Positions 1-9,129 of a DNA stretch of 64,000 bases are shown here, piece by piece; within the stretch, counting starts at the first letter, position 1; each line of letters starts with the position of its first letter. The DNA comes from Cohnella caldifontis (lineage in GTDB: Bacteria; Bacillota; Bacilli; Paenibacillales; Paenibacillaceae). The notes beneath the pieces were generated by a model. The model had not been told where the DNA came from, made no database searches, and saw nothing but the letters and a program-made list of their open reading frames with translations. A program made the position numbers and the translations under genes. The stretch lies in contig NZ_JAQZSJ010000008.1 of the NCBI RefSeq assembly GCF_029360585.1, forward strand, positions 1-64,000. Direction: 5' to 3'.

Positions 1-563
1 TCGCTTGAAATCGTCCGAAAGTGCCGGCGTTATCCGATTTTCTCGTACATCTCGCTTGAAATCGACCGAAAGTGCCGGCGTTGTCCGACTTTCTCGGACA
101 TCCCGCTTGAAAACCCTCGAAAGTGCCGGCGATGTCCGTCTTTCTCGGACATCTCAATTGAAAATCAACCGAAAGTGCCGGCGTTGTCCGATTTTCTCGT
201 ACATCTCGCTTGAAATCGTCCGAAAGCGCCGGCGTTATCCGATTTTCTCGTACATCTCGCTTGAAATCGTCCGAAAGCGCCGGCGTTATCCGATTTTCTC
301 GTACATCTCGCTTGAAATCGTCCGAAAGTGCCGGCGTTGTCCGACTTTCTCGGACATCCCGCTTGAAATCCCTCGAAAGTGCCGGCGATGTCCGACTTTC
401 TCGGACATCTCAATTGAAAATCAACCGAAAGTGCCGGCGTTGTCCGACATTCTCGGACATCTCGCTTGAAATCGTCCGAAAGTGCCGGCGTTGTCCGACT
501 TTCTCGGACATCCAGCTTGAAATCGACCGAAAGTGCCGGCGTTGTCCGACTTTTCCGTACATC
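1..563. repeat. Tandem array A, 11 units of 51-52 bp
   Basis: Eleven head-to-tail copies begin at 1, 52, 103, 154, 206, 257, 308, 359, 410, 462 and 513. Units 4 and 9 are 52 bp and the rest 51 bp. Most units carry the inverted repeat GTCCGA-N5-TCGGAC (for example 83-99), so a transcript would form a row of small hairpins. Variant units recur in the same order (the 3-4 pair matches the 8-9 pair), which points to block duplication. The array may continue to the left of the window. Because 51 is a multiple of three, several frames stay open through the array, but the encoded residues only mirror the repeat. From 564 to 733 nothing recognisable was seen. Confidence 0.93.
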
Positions 564-733
564 GACCCGAGAAATATCACGATCCTTCCAACAGCCTGAT
601 TGCCGCATCGGCGTAACATCCGTTTCCCATCTCGAACTTCTGTTTTCCCTTCTCAATCGTCGGATATCCCATCTCCCCAAAGTTTCTTATCCCATTCAGA
701 CGCGGGATTTCAGCTTTTTGCCGGTGGGTCGGA

Positions 734-762
734 TTGACTAAATGACATAAATGACATAACAT
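734..762 (+). promoter_or_regulatory. Promoter with tandem AAATGACAT operator before the GntR gene
   Basis: A -35 box TTGACT (734-739), a 17-bp spacer and a -10 box TAACAT (757-762) precede the regulator gene. The spacer is almost entirely two direct copies of AAATGACAT (740-748 and 749-757). The same word sits at the same place in the promoter of the downstream transporter operon. It is therefore a candidate operator for autoregulation by the adjacent GntR-type protein. Confidence 0.72.
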
Positions 763-796
763 TAGAAGCAATACAGATCGCAAAAGGAGATCCCCG

Positions 797-1978
797 ATGA
801 ACAACGACCGGCAACCGTTATATATGCAGATCCAAGAGCATTTCAAAGATTTGATCCAGACAGGCCGATTGAAGGAGAACGATAAAATTCCGTCCGAGAA
901 AGAATTGATGGAACAGTTCGAGGTCAGCAGGATCACGGTCGCCAACGCTCTGATTCAACTGGCGAAGGACGGCTGGATTTACCGGATCCCGGGGCGGGGG
1001 AGCTTTGTCAGTCCGGACCTCGGCCGGCGCTTGTCCGCTTCGGATTCCCGTCCGGAGACCGGCGCGGCGTTGCCGGTTTCACCGGCGGCGGCTTCGTACC
1101 GGTCGTCCCCGGCGAAGATCATCGGGCTCATCATGCCCGTGTTGGTCGATTATTTCGCGCTGCGATTGATTCACGGCATGAACAGTATTCTGGAGAAAAG
1201 CCCTTATCGCCTGCAGATCGTGCAAACGTTCAACTCCGTCGAGCGGGAGAAAGAAGCGATCCTCGATCTGATCGACAAAGGAGCGGCCGGACTCATCATC
1301 TTCCCGTGCGACGCGGAAACCTATAACGAAGAAATTTTGGCGCTTAAGCTGAGGGGATATCCGTTCGTGCTGATCGATCGATATTTCCATGGGGTAGAGA
1401 CGAACGTCGTCCGCAGCGACGGCTTCATCGGCGGAAAGCTGGCCGTGGATTGCCTCTGGGAACTCGGACATCGGGATATCGCGATTTGCTCCGACTCCCC
1501 GCTCGCGACGATTACGGTAGAGGACCGGATCAACGGGTACATGGAAGCGTTGAAACAGAAGAAGGCCATGATCAACCCGGCTCTCATCCTGACCGAGTTC
1601 ACCGTCGACTACAAAGGCGTCGACAAGGGGCATCCGTTGTTCCGTTTCGTCAAAAACCGGATGGCCACGGCCTACATTACGCTGAACGGACGGTTAGGCC
1701 TGCACATTTCCGCGATCTGCCGCCAGCTCGGCCTTCGGGTTCCGGAGGACGTTTCCATTCTCAGCTTCGACGATCCTTCGCCTGAGCTCGAGGACTCCAG
1801 CTTTTTCTCGCATATCGCCCAATCCGAGTTCGAAATGGGAGCGGAGGCGGTCAATATCCTGCTGGATATTCTTCGGGATCCGGGAAATTCGGCAGAAACG
1901 AAGTTCCGCAAAATCGTCTTGCAGCCTGAACTGGTCCAGCGCCGTTCGACCGGGCCGGTTCCGGTCGGGAAGAAGTAA
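797..1978 (+). CDS. GntR-family transcriptional regulator with LacI-type sugar-sensing domain
   Basis: This 393-aa regulator has an N-terminal GntR winged helix (about residues 7-72, with PSEKELMEQFEVSR and a GRGSFV wing). A linker leads into a periplasmic-binding-protein-like sensor (about 105-385) of the LacI/AraR kind, with phrases such as VLIDRYF and ELGHRDIAI. AraR-type regulators are normally repressors released by a sugar; that role is inferred here. ATG at 797 follows an AAAGGAG site. It lies upstream of, and in the same direction as, a sugar importer with glycosidases, and both promoters carry AAATGACAT. A Rho-independent terminator follows directly. The effector is unknown; a mannose-containing sugar is plausible from the neighbouring GH38 enzyme. 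Confidence 0.9.
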   Translation: MNNDRQPLYMQIQEHFKDLIQTGRLKENDKIPSEKELMEQFEVSRITVANALIQLAKDGWIYRIPGRGSFVSPDLGRRLSASDSRPETGAALPVSPAAASYRSSPAKIIGLIMPVLVDYFALRLIHGMNSILEKSPYRLQIVQTFNSVEREKEAILDLIDKGAAGLIIFPCDAETYNEEILALKLRGYPFVLIDRYFHGVETNVVRSDGFIGGKLAVDCLWELGHRDIAICSDSPLATITVEDRINGYMEALKQKKAMINPALILTEFTVDYKGVDKGHPLFRFVKNRMATAYITLNGRLGLHISAICRQLGLRVPEDVSILSFDDPSPELEDSSFFSHIAQSEFEMGAEAVNILLDILRDPGNSAETKFRKIVLQPELVQRRSTGPVPVGKK

Positions 1979-1999
1979 TAGGGAAAGGGTTCATTTTTC

Positions 2000-2034
2000 G
2001 CACTTGCGAGATTTCATGCGCAAGTGCTTTTTTT
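2000..2034 (+). terminator. Rho-independent terminator after the GntR gene
   Basis: The stem is GCACTTGCG (2000-2008) paired with CGCAAGTGC (2019-2027), followed by seven T (2028-2034). It lies 22 bp past the stop codon. Confidence 0.9.
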
Positions 2035-2059
2035 ATTCGGATTGGGCTTACGCATGGGG

Positions 2060-2290
2060 CGGGGAATTGTGTAAAAAAGTTTCCTAACAGCGCATTGATG
2101 GCGGGTTCTGCGAGGGAATTGTGTAAAAAAATTACATAACTACGCGGGGTTGGCGGGGTTGGCGGGTTTCGTGGAGAGTTGTGTAAAAAAGTTACATAAC
2201 TACGCGGGGTTGGCGGGTTCTGCGAAGGAGTTGTGTAAAAAAGTTGCTTAACTGCGTGAAGTTGGCGGGTTCTGCGAAAGGGTTCAACTT
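2060..2290. repeat. Tandem array B, about four units of 52 bp
   Basis: The shared element TTGTGTAAAAAA starts at 2067, 2119, 2179 and 2231, giving spacings of 52, 60 and 52 bp. The 60-bp spacing is explained by an extra internal GGCGGGGT-like duplication. Units are more diverged than in array A. On the minus strand the unit core resembles the core of array C (13459-13738). The array lies just past the terminator of the regulator gene, in a gap of about 640 bp. Confidence 0.85.
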
Positions 2291-2541
2291 CGCGGGGGTT
2301 GCTTATCTAGAGACGGGCAGTGCGAACGAAAGGGGGGCGTTTAAGGACAAAGAATCTGCGGTGCATCTCCCGCATGCAATAGGCATGCCCGGTCGGTTTC
2401 ATATCTATCCTATGCGGTGAAGTTACCCTTGTCCTTGGAATCCGATCATGCCTTCGAAAGGAGGTCGTTTCCTCTAGGTCCCCCCACATTCCGCGCCGTT
2501 TCACGAAAATGCGCTTCACCCATCCTCGATTCGATCACACC
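2291..2541. other. Intergenic remainder without recognisable gene
   Basis: No supported CDS or RNA was found on either strand. A pair of GCATGC words (2373-2390 area) is the only visible structure. It ends at the promoter of the sugar importer. Confidence 0.5.
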
Positions 2542-2570
2542 TTGACTTAAATGACATATATAAATATAGT
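2542..2570 (+). promoter_or_regulatory. Promoter with AAATGACAT operator for the sugar importer operon
   Basis: A -35 box TTGACT (2542-2547), a 17-bp spacer and a -10 box TATAGT (2565-2570) are present. AAATGACAT occupies 2549-2557, in the same register relative to the -35 box as in the GntR promoter at 734. This supports control by that regulator. Confidence 0.75.
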
Positions 2571-2617
2571 AAATAATACAATTAAGGGATGGAGTCTTTT
2601 TCCAAAGGGGTGCTGTG

Positions 2618-3526
2618 ATGAGAAGGCATAGGGACGGCGTCATTGCCGCGGCGATCCTGACGCCGATGTTCCTGTTTTGGCTGGTGGTGTCCGGATTCCC
2701 CACGTTATTCGGTTTCTTCCTCGGTTTCTTCGATTGGGTAGGCTTGAACGATAAGCCGAATTTCATCTGGCTGGACAACTTCGCCCATTTCTTCCGCGAC
2801 CCGGTGTACACGCACGCGCTGTGGCGATCGATCTGGCTGGGCGGGCTCGTGACGGCCGTCACGCTCGCCGCCGGTTTCGGCGCGGCGCTGCTCATGAATC
2901 TGCCGCTGTTCGGCAAAGGGGTGTACCGGTCGATCTGGTACATTCCCGCCGTTACGTCCACGGTCGCCACGACCCAAGTGTTCAACATCTTCCTGGACAC
3001 CAACAACGGCGTGATCAACAACATTTTGAAAGCGCTTGGCAAAGAGCCGATCGTCTGGCAGTATTCGGCGTCCTGGGGCATTTTCTGGATCGTCGTGTAC
3101 TCCGTCTGGAAAGGGGTCGGGGGAGCCGCGCTCATCTGGCTGGCGGGACTGCAGTCTGTCGATCCCGTCCTGTACGAGGCGGCGGACATCGACGGCGCGG
3201 GGCGGTGGGGGAGGCTGCGGTACGTTACGCTGCCCGGGCTGAAGCCGATCGCGACGTATATCGTCATCACCAGCCTGATCGGCGCCATCCAAATCTACGA
3301 GCAGGTGCTGTTCATCACGAACGGCGGTCCGTACGGGCAGACGGAGGTGCTCGTGTTCCGGATCTACCGCGACGGTTTCTGGGATTTCAATCTGGGCATG
3401 GCCGGCGCTTCGTCGCTGATCATGGGGATCATCGTCATCGTCGTCACGGTGATCTATTACTCCTGGTCGACCCAATCGGATCGAAGGACGACGATTCCGG
3501 TCAAGCCGCTGAAAGGAGGAAGGTAA
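2618..3526 (+). CDS. Carbohydrate ABC transporter permease (MalF/UgpA type)
   Basis: This 302-aa inner-membrane protein begins with a transmembrane segment (AAILTPMFLFWLVVSGF) and has about six hydrophobic segments. The cytoplasmic EAA loop, YEAADIDGAGRWGRLRYVTL, is at about residues 186-205 and contacts the ATPase. It is the first gene of the importer operon. ATG at 2618 is preferred over GTG at 2615 because the AAAGGGG site (2604-2610) would be too close to the GTG. No ATPase is encoded in the operon, so a shared MsmX-type ATPase encoded elsewhere is expected, as is common for this family in Firmicutes. Confidence 0.93.
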   Translation: MRRHRDGVIAAAILTPMFLFWLVVSGFPTLFGFFLGFFDWVGLNDKPNFIWLDNFAHFFRDPVYTHALWRSIWLGGLVTAVTLAAGFGAALLMNLPLFGKGVYRSIWYIPAVTSTVATTQVFNIFLDTNNGVINNILKALGKEPIVWQYSASWGIFWIVVYSVWKGVGGAALIWLAGLQSVDPVLYEAADIDGAGRWGRLRYVTLPGLKPIATYIVITSLIGAIQIYEQVLFITNGGPYGQTEVLVFRIYRDGFWDFNLGMAGASSLIMGIIVIVVTVIYYSWSTQSDRRTTIPVKPLKGGR

Positions 3527-3529
3527 CCC

Positions 3530-4453
3530 GTGAACGAACCGCTGCGGATCAAATGGAAAAAACGGCTCGCGCCCATCCATCTGCTGGGGCATGCGGTGCT
3601 GCTCGGCTTCGGGCTCGTCCTGCTTTATCCGCTCGTCTTCATGGTGTTGTCGGGCTTCTTCAACAAAACCGAATTCATGCAAACGATCCTCGGCGTGTTC
3701 CCGACCCCCAAGGAACCGACGCTCGCCAACTACAAGTCGCTGATCTTGGGCTCGAAAGACGCGGCGGTCACGACGTACCTCGCGAACTCGGTCATCCGCA
3801 CGGCCTACAACACGATTTGGGCGCTGCTGACGTCTTTTCTGGCCGGCTACGTGTTCGCGCGGCTGAAGTTCAAAGGCAAGGACCAGCTGTTCCTGGTCCT
3901 GCTCGCCACGCAAATGATCCCGGGGACGCTGGCGATCATTCCGACTTACCTGGAATTCGCGAGGTTCCCGTTTGCCGGAGGCAATGACGTTTTCACCGGC
4001 GGGACGGGCATTTTGAACACGTGGTGGGTGTATTTGATCGGCGGCCCCGCCATCAATATCATGGGCACCTTCCTGGTCAAGCAATCGCTGGAAAAGGTGC
4101 CGATCGAGCTGGACGAGGCGGCGATCATGGACGGGGCGGGCACGATGCGGATCATATTCGGGATCTTGCTGCCGCTGCAGCTGCCGATCATGGCGTTCAT
4201 CGCCATCACGACGGCGCTCGGGACGTGGAACGACTTCGTGACGCCGTTCTTCTATACGACCAGCGACGGGCTGCAGACGCTTCCCGCCGCCATCACCCGG
4301 ATTTCTTCCGTCGGGGCCAGCCCGGGAGCCGTCATCAACTACCCCATGATCATTACGCTGAGCCTCGGGATCACGCTGCCGGCCCTGCTCATTTTTTTCT
4401 TTTTCCAAAAGTACATCGTGCAGGGGCTGGCGAATACGGGGATCAAGGGATAG
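3530..4453 (+). CDS. Carbohydrate ABC transporter permease (MalG/UgpE type)
   Basis: This 307-aa partner permease starts at GTG 3530, behind the AAAGGAGG site that overlaps the end of the preceding gene. It has six predicted hydrophobic segments and an EAA loop at about residues 194-215 (LDEAAIMDGAGTMRIIFGIL). The C-terminus, FFFFQKYIVQGLANTGIKG, is typical of the family. It forms the membrane channel with the preceding permease. The gap of about 115 bp to the binding-protein gene contains a small inverted repeat, ACGAT-GTGGT-ATCGT (4517-4531), possibly a stabilising mRNA hairpin. Confidence 0.94.
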   Translation: MNEPLRIKWKKRLAPIHLLGHAVLLGFGLVLLYPLVFMVLSGFFNKTEFMQTILGVFPTPKEPTLANYKSLILGSKDAAVTTYLANSVIRTAYNTIWALLTSFLAGYVFARLKFKGKDQLFLVLLATQMIPGTLAIIPTYLEFARFPFAGGNDVFTGGTGILNTWWVYLIGGPAINIMGTFLVKQSLEKVPIELDEAAIMDGAGTMRIIFGILLPLQLPIMAFIAITTALGTWNDFVTPFFYTTSDGLQTLPAAITRISSVGASPGAVINYPMIITLSLGITLPALLIFFFFQKYIVQGLANTGIKG

Positions 4454-4568
4454 ACATTCGATCAAAAATAATATTTGTACTACAAAAGATATATAAGACA
4501 TATTGAATATGGTAAAACGATGTGGTATCGTAGGCTTGAAAATGATTCTAGAAATGGAGGGTTTCGGG

Positions 4569-6044
4569 ATGAAGTTCAAGAAAACGGGGGCAGCCGCGCT
4601 GGCCATGCTGCTGTCGATCGGCTTGGCGGCCTGTGGAGGGGGCGGCGGTTCGAACTCGGATGCCGGCCAAAGCGGAAGCCCAAGCGCGAATCCGAGCGCC
4701 AGCCAAGGGGGCGCCCAGACTTCCGATTCCGGATCGAACGGCGGCGTCGCCATAACGGTGCTGAACGAAGGGGCCGTCGGCATCGGCGTCGGCGCGGTCA
4801 CCGACCTGCTGCCGGCGAAAAAGAAATCGTTGATGGCGGACGAAACGCTCAAGCCGAAGCCTCAGGAAGCGGACTTCAACTACACGCCCGGCAACCCGGT
4901 CAACCCGAACGTTTTCCCGTACTTGTATCAATCGATCATCAACGACAAGCTGAAAAGCAAAAACATCGCGCTGAAAACCGAAGACTGGGGCTGGGGCGAG
5001 CCGCTGATCCAGAAGCAGACGGCGGGCTTCCTGGCCGGCAACATGCCCGACATCATCGTCGGGGAAACCCAGATGCCCGGTTTCGCCCAGCAGGGACTGC
5101 TCGAGCCGTTCCCGGACGACATGGCGCAATATATCCGCGACAATATCGCGCCGGCGGCCTGGAAGCCGATGGAGGTGGACGGGAAGATCTACGGCTTCGC
5201 CTCGCAGCCGGGCGTGAACAGCCTGTTCTGGAACAAGAAGCTCGTTAAGGAAGCGGGGCTGGATCCCGACAAGGCGCCGGCTACGTGGGAGGAACTGTCG
5301 GCGAACCTCCGCCGGGTGACGGAAGCGGGCAAGGGCAAGTTTTACGGCGGCGGCGTATACGCGGGACCGAACGCCGGGGGTTACTTGCGGTTCGGAACCC
5401 TTCTCGTCATCAACAACGGGGGCTTCGCGGACGGACAGGGGAAACCGACGTTCAACAGCGACGCCAACGTGGAGACGGTCACGTTCCTGCGCGAGCTGGG
5501 CCAGTACCACCCCGCAGGCTTGATGGTCAACACGAACGAAGGCACCTATTTCGACGCCTTCAAGAAAGAACAAATCGCTTACCTGATCGACGGACCGTGG
5601 CGCGCCATCGAAAGCGCCTCGCTCGGCATCGACTACGGCATGGCGCCCATCCCGCTCTCCTCCGACGGCAAACCCGGCAACATCACGATCGGGGCGGCGT
5701 TCCATTCCGTGCCGAAATCGGCCAAGAACAAAGAAGCCGCGTTCGAATACATCAAAGCGATGTACAGTCCGGAAATCCAGACGTTGATCGCCGACACCGG
5801 CGTGCGGTCCCCGGTCCTGAAATCGGTCGCCGAATCGTCGGATTATCAGCAGAAGCATCCGGAAATGTACCAGCACTACCTGGCCATGGCCGGCAATGTG
5901 CAGGGACTCCCGACATTCCCGAAGGAAAGCTCGAAGGTGTGGCAAATATTCGGGGACGCCGTCACGAAAGCCATCATGACCAAAGGCGACGTCAAATCGA
6001 TCCTGGACGACGCGCAGCAGAAGGCGGAGGCCTCTATTAAATAA
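4569..6044 (+). CDS. Extracellular sugar-binding lipoprotein (family 1)
   Basis: This 491-aa protein has a lipoprotein signal (MKFKKTGAAALAMLLSIGL) and a lipobox ending at Cys22 (LAAC). A Gly/Ser/Asn-rich linker follows, then a family-1 solute-binding fold. Phrases such as VNSLFWNKKLVKEAGLDPDK and IDGPWRAIES are typical of oligosaccharide-binding proteins. ATG at 4569 is chosen because it gives the signal peptide and follows GGAGG; an upstream in-frame ATG at 4503 would add 22 non-signal residues. The protein would be anchored outside the membrane and deliver substrate to the two upstream permeases. Confidence 0.93.
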   Translation: MKFKKTGAAALAMLLSIGLAACGGGGGSNSDAGQSGSPSANPSASQGGAQTSDSGSNGGVAITVLNEGAVGIGVGAVTDLLPAKKKSLMADETLKPKPQEADFNYTPGNPVNPNVFPYLYQSIINDKLKSKNIALKTEDWGWGEPLIQKQTAGFLAGNMPDIIVGETQMPGFAQQGLLEPFPDDMAQYIRDNIAPAAWKPMEVDGKIYGFASQPGVNSLFWNKKLVKEAGLDPDKAPATWEELSANLRRVTEAGKGKFYGGGVYAGPNAGGYLRFGTLLVINNGGFADGQGKPTFNSDANVETVTFLRELGQYHPAGLMVNTNEGTYFDAFKKEQIAYLIDGPWRAIESASLGIDYGMAPIPLSSDGKPGNITIGAAFHSVPKSAKNKEAAFEYIKAMYSPEIQTLIADTGVRSPVLKSVAESSDYQQKHPEMYQHYLAMAGNVQGLPTFPKESSKVWQIFGDAVTKAIMTKGDVKSILDDAQQKAEASIK

Positions 6045-6078
6045 ATCCCCCGGGATCCACAGGATGGGAGCATGAAGC

Positions 6079-9000
6079 ATGCCGTACGAACCGAATCCGA
6101 CCATCATGAACAAGGCGAGGCGGACGTTGTCCGAACTGCAGGAAGCCGTGTACGAGCCGATGGCGGCGCTCGCCGTAACCGCATGGGTGACGAAAGAACC
6201 GGTGCCTTACTCGGAGCGGGAAAGCGGCAGGCGGATCACTCTGCGGCCCGGAGACAAATGGGGAGACTTGTGGGACTGCGCCTGGTTCCGGTTCGAGGGG
6301 GTCGTGCCGAATTCCCTGAAGGGCCGTAAAGTCGTGCTGTTGATCGACGTGAATGGCGAGCTGTGCCTGGTGGACGGCGAAGGCACTCCCCTCCAGGGCC
6401 TCACGAACGTGAACTCGGAATTCGACCTCAGCCTCGGCTTGCCGGGCAAGAGGGTCGTGGACGTCAGCCCGTCGGCCCAAGGCGGGGAGATCATCGATCT
6501 GTGGGGGGACGCGGGCTGCAACGACCTGTTCGGCCGGTATCGGAGCGGCACGCTGAAGGAAGCGGAGATCGCGGTCTGCCGGGAAGACGTCCGGCGGCTG
6601 TACCATGATTTCGAAGTGCTGATCGAGCTCGCCGATCAATTGCCGGACGGCAGCGCGAGGAAAGCGCGCGTCTGCCAATGCTTGTACGAGGCTTCGAACG
6701 CGCTCGCCTCGATCGACGCCGAAAGCGTCCGCCGCGCGTCCGAGATCGTGGCGGAAGAGCTGGCCAAGCGCGGCGGGGATCCGGAGCTGACGGTCAGCGC
6801 GATCGGCCACGCGCACATTGACCTGGCGTGGCTGTGGCCGATCCGCGAAACGATCCGCAAAGGCGCCCGGACGTTCTCCACCGCGCTGCGCAACCTGGAG
6901 AAATACCCGGACTACGTGTTCGGAGCCAGCCAGCCGCAGCTGTATCAGTGGATCAAGGAACGCTATCCGAAGCTGTATGAGCAGGTCAAAGAGCGCGTTC
7001 GGGAAGGCCGCTGGGAGGCGCAGGGCGCGATGTGGGTGGAGCCGGACGCGAACGTGCCCGGCGGCGAGGCGCTGGTCCGGCAAGTCCTGTACGGCAAGCG
7101 GTTTTTTCGGCAGGAGTTCGGCCGGGACGTCCGGGTGCTGTGGCTCCCCGACGTCTTCGGGTACGCCGGAAGCCTCCCCCAGATCCTGAAGAAGTCCGGA
7201 GTCGACTTCATGATGACCCAGAAGCTGTCCTGGAACGCGTACAACGCGCACCCGCACCACAGCTTCTGGTGGGAAGGCATCGACGGTACCCGGGTGCTCG
7301 CGCATCTTCCGCCGGAGGATACGTACAACAGCCCCGCCGCGCCGCGGTCGCTGGCGAAGATCGAGCGGAACTACGCGGACAAGAACGTGTCGAAGCACGC
7401 GCTGATGCTGTTCGGCATCGGCGACGGCGGCGGCGGGCCCGGCGAGGAGCATCTGGAGCGGCTGGCCCGGGTAAAGAACCTGTCCGGCTTGCCGCGGGTC
7501 GTCCAGGAGCCCGCCGAACGCTTCTTCCGCCGGCTGGAGGAGGAGGCGACTCGCTTTCAGGCGTTCCGGGGAGAGCTTTACCTCGAGAAGCACCAGGGAA
7601 CGCTCACAACGCAAGGCCGCAGCAAACGGTACAACCGCTTGATGGAAATCGGCTTGCGCGAGCTCGAATTCGCCGCGTCGCTGCTCTGGGCGCTGGGCGG
7701 CGGAGACTATCCGGCCGAGAGGCTGGAGGAGATTTGGAAGGAAGTGCTGCTCTACCAATTCCACGATATTTTGCCCGGGTCCTCGATCACGCGGGTGTAC
7801 GAGGAGTCGCTGGCTCGATACGAGGTTTTGCTGGAGCGGGTCCAGGGCATAACCCGGGACGTATACGGCCGCGTGGGCGCTCTGTCCGGCTGGTACGGAG
7901 AACCGGTCGTGTTCAACTCCCTCCCTTGGGACCGGGAGACATGGGTGCAATGGAACGGCGAATGGCGCGAGGTTCGGGTGCCCGCCATGGGATACCGGAA
8001 GCTCGCGGAAGCCTCCCTGCCGCCGAGGCAAATCGAAGGGCTGCTGGCCGGAGAGCGCATGCTGGAGAACGAGCGGCTGCGCGTCCGGTTCGGCGAGGAC
8101 GGCAGCATCGTTTCGGTTTTCGACAAGACGGCCGGGCGGGAAGCGCTGGCGCCCGGGGGCCGGGCGAACGTTTTCGCGGTCTACCATGACGACGGAGACG
8201 CCTGGGATTTCCCGCGGGACTACCGCGAGAAAGGCGCCGGCACGATGCGGTTGGAGGCAATCGCTGCTTACGTGGACGGACCGAAAGCGACCGTGGAGCA
8301 GACGTACCGTTTCGGCGATTCCGTGCTGACGCAGCGGATCGCGTTGACCAGCGGCTCCCCGCTCCTGGAGTTCGCGACGGAAGCCGATTGGCGGGAGTCG
8401 GGCAAAATGCTGCGCGTGTCGTTTCCGACGGCGATCCGAACCGAATTCGCGAACTGCGAAATCCAGTTCGGTTATTTGAAGCGGCCGACGCACCGCAATA
8501 CGATGACGGAGTTCGCGAAGGACGAAATCTGCGCGCACCGGTATATCGACCTGTCCCAGCCGGACTACGGCGTGGCGCTGCTGAACGACTGCAAATACGG
8601 GCACAGCGCGCTAGGCGGCGTGCTGGATTTGAACCTGCTCCGGAGCCCGTCCTATCCCGATCCGACGGCGGACCGCGCCGTGCATCGGTTCACCTATGCG
8701 CTGTATCCGCATGCGGGCGATTTCGTCGAAGCCGCCGTCTATCGCCATGGATACGAGCTGAACGTCCCGCTTGCGATCGTGGAGGCGCAGGGGCGGGCGG
8801 ATGGTGACGGTAACGTAAAAGAGCCGATATCGTTGGTTCGGGTCGATCATCCCTATGTGATGGTAGAAGCGGTTAAAAAAGCCGAGGACAGCGACCATCT
8901 GATCGTTCGGCTCTACGAAACGGCGGGGACCGAAGCGGACGCGGCCGTGTCCGTCGGTCTGCCTTGCGAATCGATCGAAGAAACCGATTTGATGGAAAAC

Positions 9001-9093
9001 CCGATCGCCGTCTTGGGCACGAACGCATCGCGGGCGGCGCTGCGGTTCGCTCCTTTCGAAATCAAAACGGTTCGCGTCCGGTTCCCCGGTTGA
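6079..9093 (+). CDS. Alpha-mannosidase, glycoside hydrolase family 38
   Basis: This 1004-aa enzyme has no signal peptide and is probably cytoplasmic. GH38 landmarks are present: GHAHIDLAWLWP with zinc ligands His246 and Asp248, WLPDVFGYAG with nucleophile and zinc ligand Asp358, and YQFHDILPGSS with zinc ligand His562. An N-terminal beta domain and a long C-terminal beta-sandwich region complete the usual architecture of bacterial family members of about 1000 residues. It sits 34 bp behind the binding-protein gene and is probably co-transcribed. The inferred role is removal of alpha-linked mannose from imported oligosaccharides; exact linkage preference cannot be read from the sequence. Confidence 0.95.
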   Translation: MPYEPNPTIMNKARRTLSELQEAVYEPMAALAVTAWVTKEPVPYSERESGRRITLRPGDKWGDLWDCAWFRFEGVVPNSLKGRKVVLLIDVNGELCLVDGEGTPLQGLTNVNSEFDLSLGLPGKRVVDVSPSAQGGEIIDLWGDAGCNDLFGRYRSGTLKEAEIAVCREDVRRLYHDFEVLIELADQLPDGSARKARVCQCLYEASNALASIDAESVRRASEIVAEELAKRGGDPELTVSAIGHAHIDLAWLWPIRETIRKGARTFSTALRNLEKYPDYVFGASQPQLYQWIKERYPKLYEQVKERVREGRWEAQGAMWVEPDANVPGGEALVRQVLYGKRFFRQEFGRDVRVLWLPDVFGYAGSLPQILKKSGVDFMMTQKLSWNAYNAHPHHSFWWEGIDGTRVLAHLPPEDTYNSPAAPRSLAKIERNYADKNVSKHALMLFGIGDGGGGPGEEHLERLARVKNLSGLPRVVQEPAERFFRRLEEEATRFQAFRGELYLEKHQGTLTTQGRSKRYNRLMEIGLRELEFAASLLWALGGGDYPAERLEEIWKEVLLYQFHDILPGSSITRVYEESLARYEVLLERVQGITRDVYGRVGALSGWYGEPVVFNSLPWDRETWVQWNGEWREVRVPAMGYRKLAEASLPPRQIEGLLAGERMLENERLRVRFGEDGSIVSVFDKTAGREALAPGGRANVFAVYHDDGDAWDFPRDYREKGAGTMRLEAIAAYVDGPKATVEQTYRFGDSVLTQRIALTSGSPLLEFATEADWRESGKMLRVSFPTAIRTEFANCEIQFGYLKRPTHRNTMTEFAKDEICAHRYIDLSQPDYGVALLNDCKYGHSALGGVLDLNLLRSPSYPDPTADRAVHRFTYALYPHAGDFVEAAVYRHGYELNVPLAIVEAQGRADGDGNVKEPISLVRVDHPYVMVEAVKKAEDSDHLIVRLYETAGTEADAAVSVGLPCESIEETDLMENPIAVLGTNASRAALRFAPFEIKTVRVRFPG

Positions 9094-9129
9094 AGGCGGG
9101 CGGACGCCGGCGGGGCAAGGAGGGGAATC

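Noticed and set aside
5-680. Long open frames on both strands through array A, with repetitive Ser/Arg-rich or Cys/Arg-rich translations
   Set aside because: They arise because the repeat period is a multiple of three. No ribosome site, no family resemblance, and different frames are equally open.
2307-2519. Small minus-strand frame of 70 codons in the gap after array B
   Set aside because: No ribosome site or family resemblance, and it ends in the region before the importer promoter.
2705-4852. Long minus-strand open frames opposite the GC-rich sugar operon, including the one of 700 codons or more
   Set aside because: They are antisense to well-supported genes and reflect third-position GC bias; translations are low-complexity and Arg/Asp-rich.
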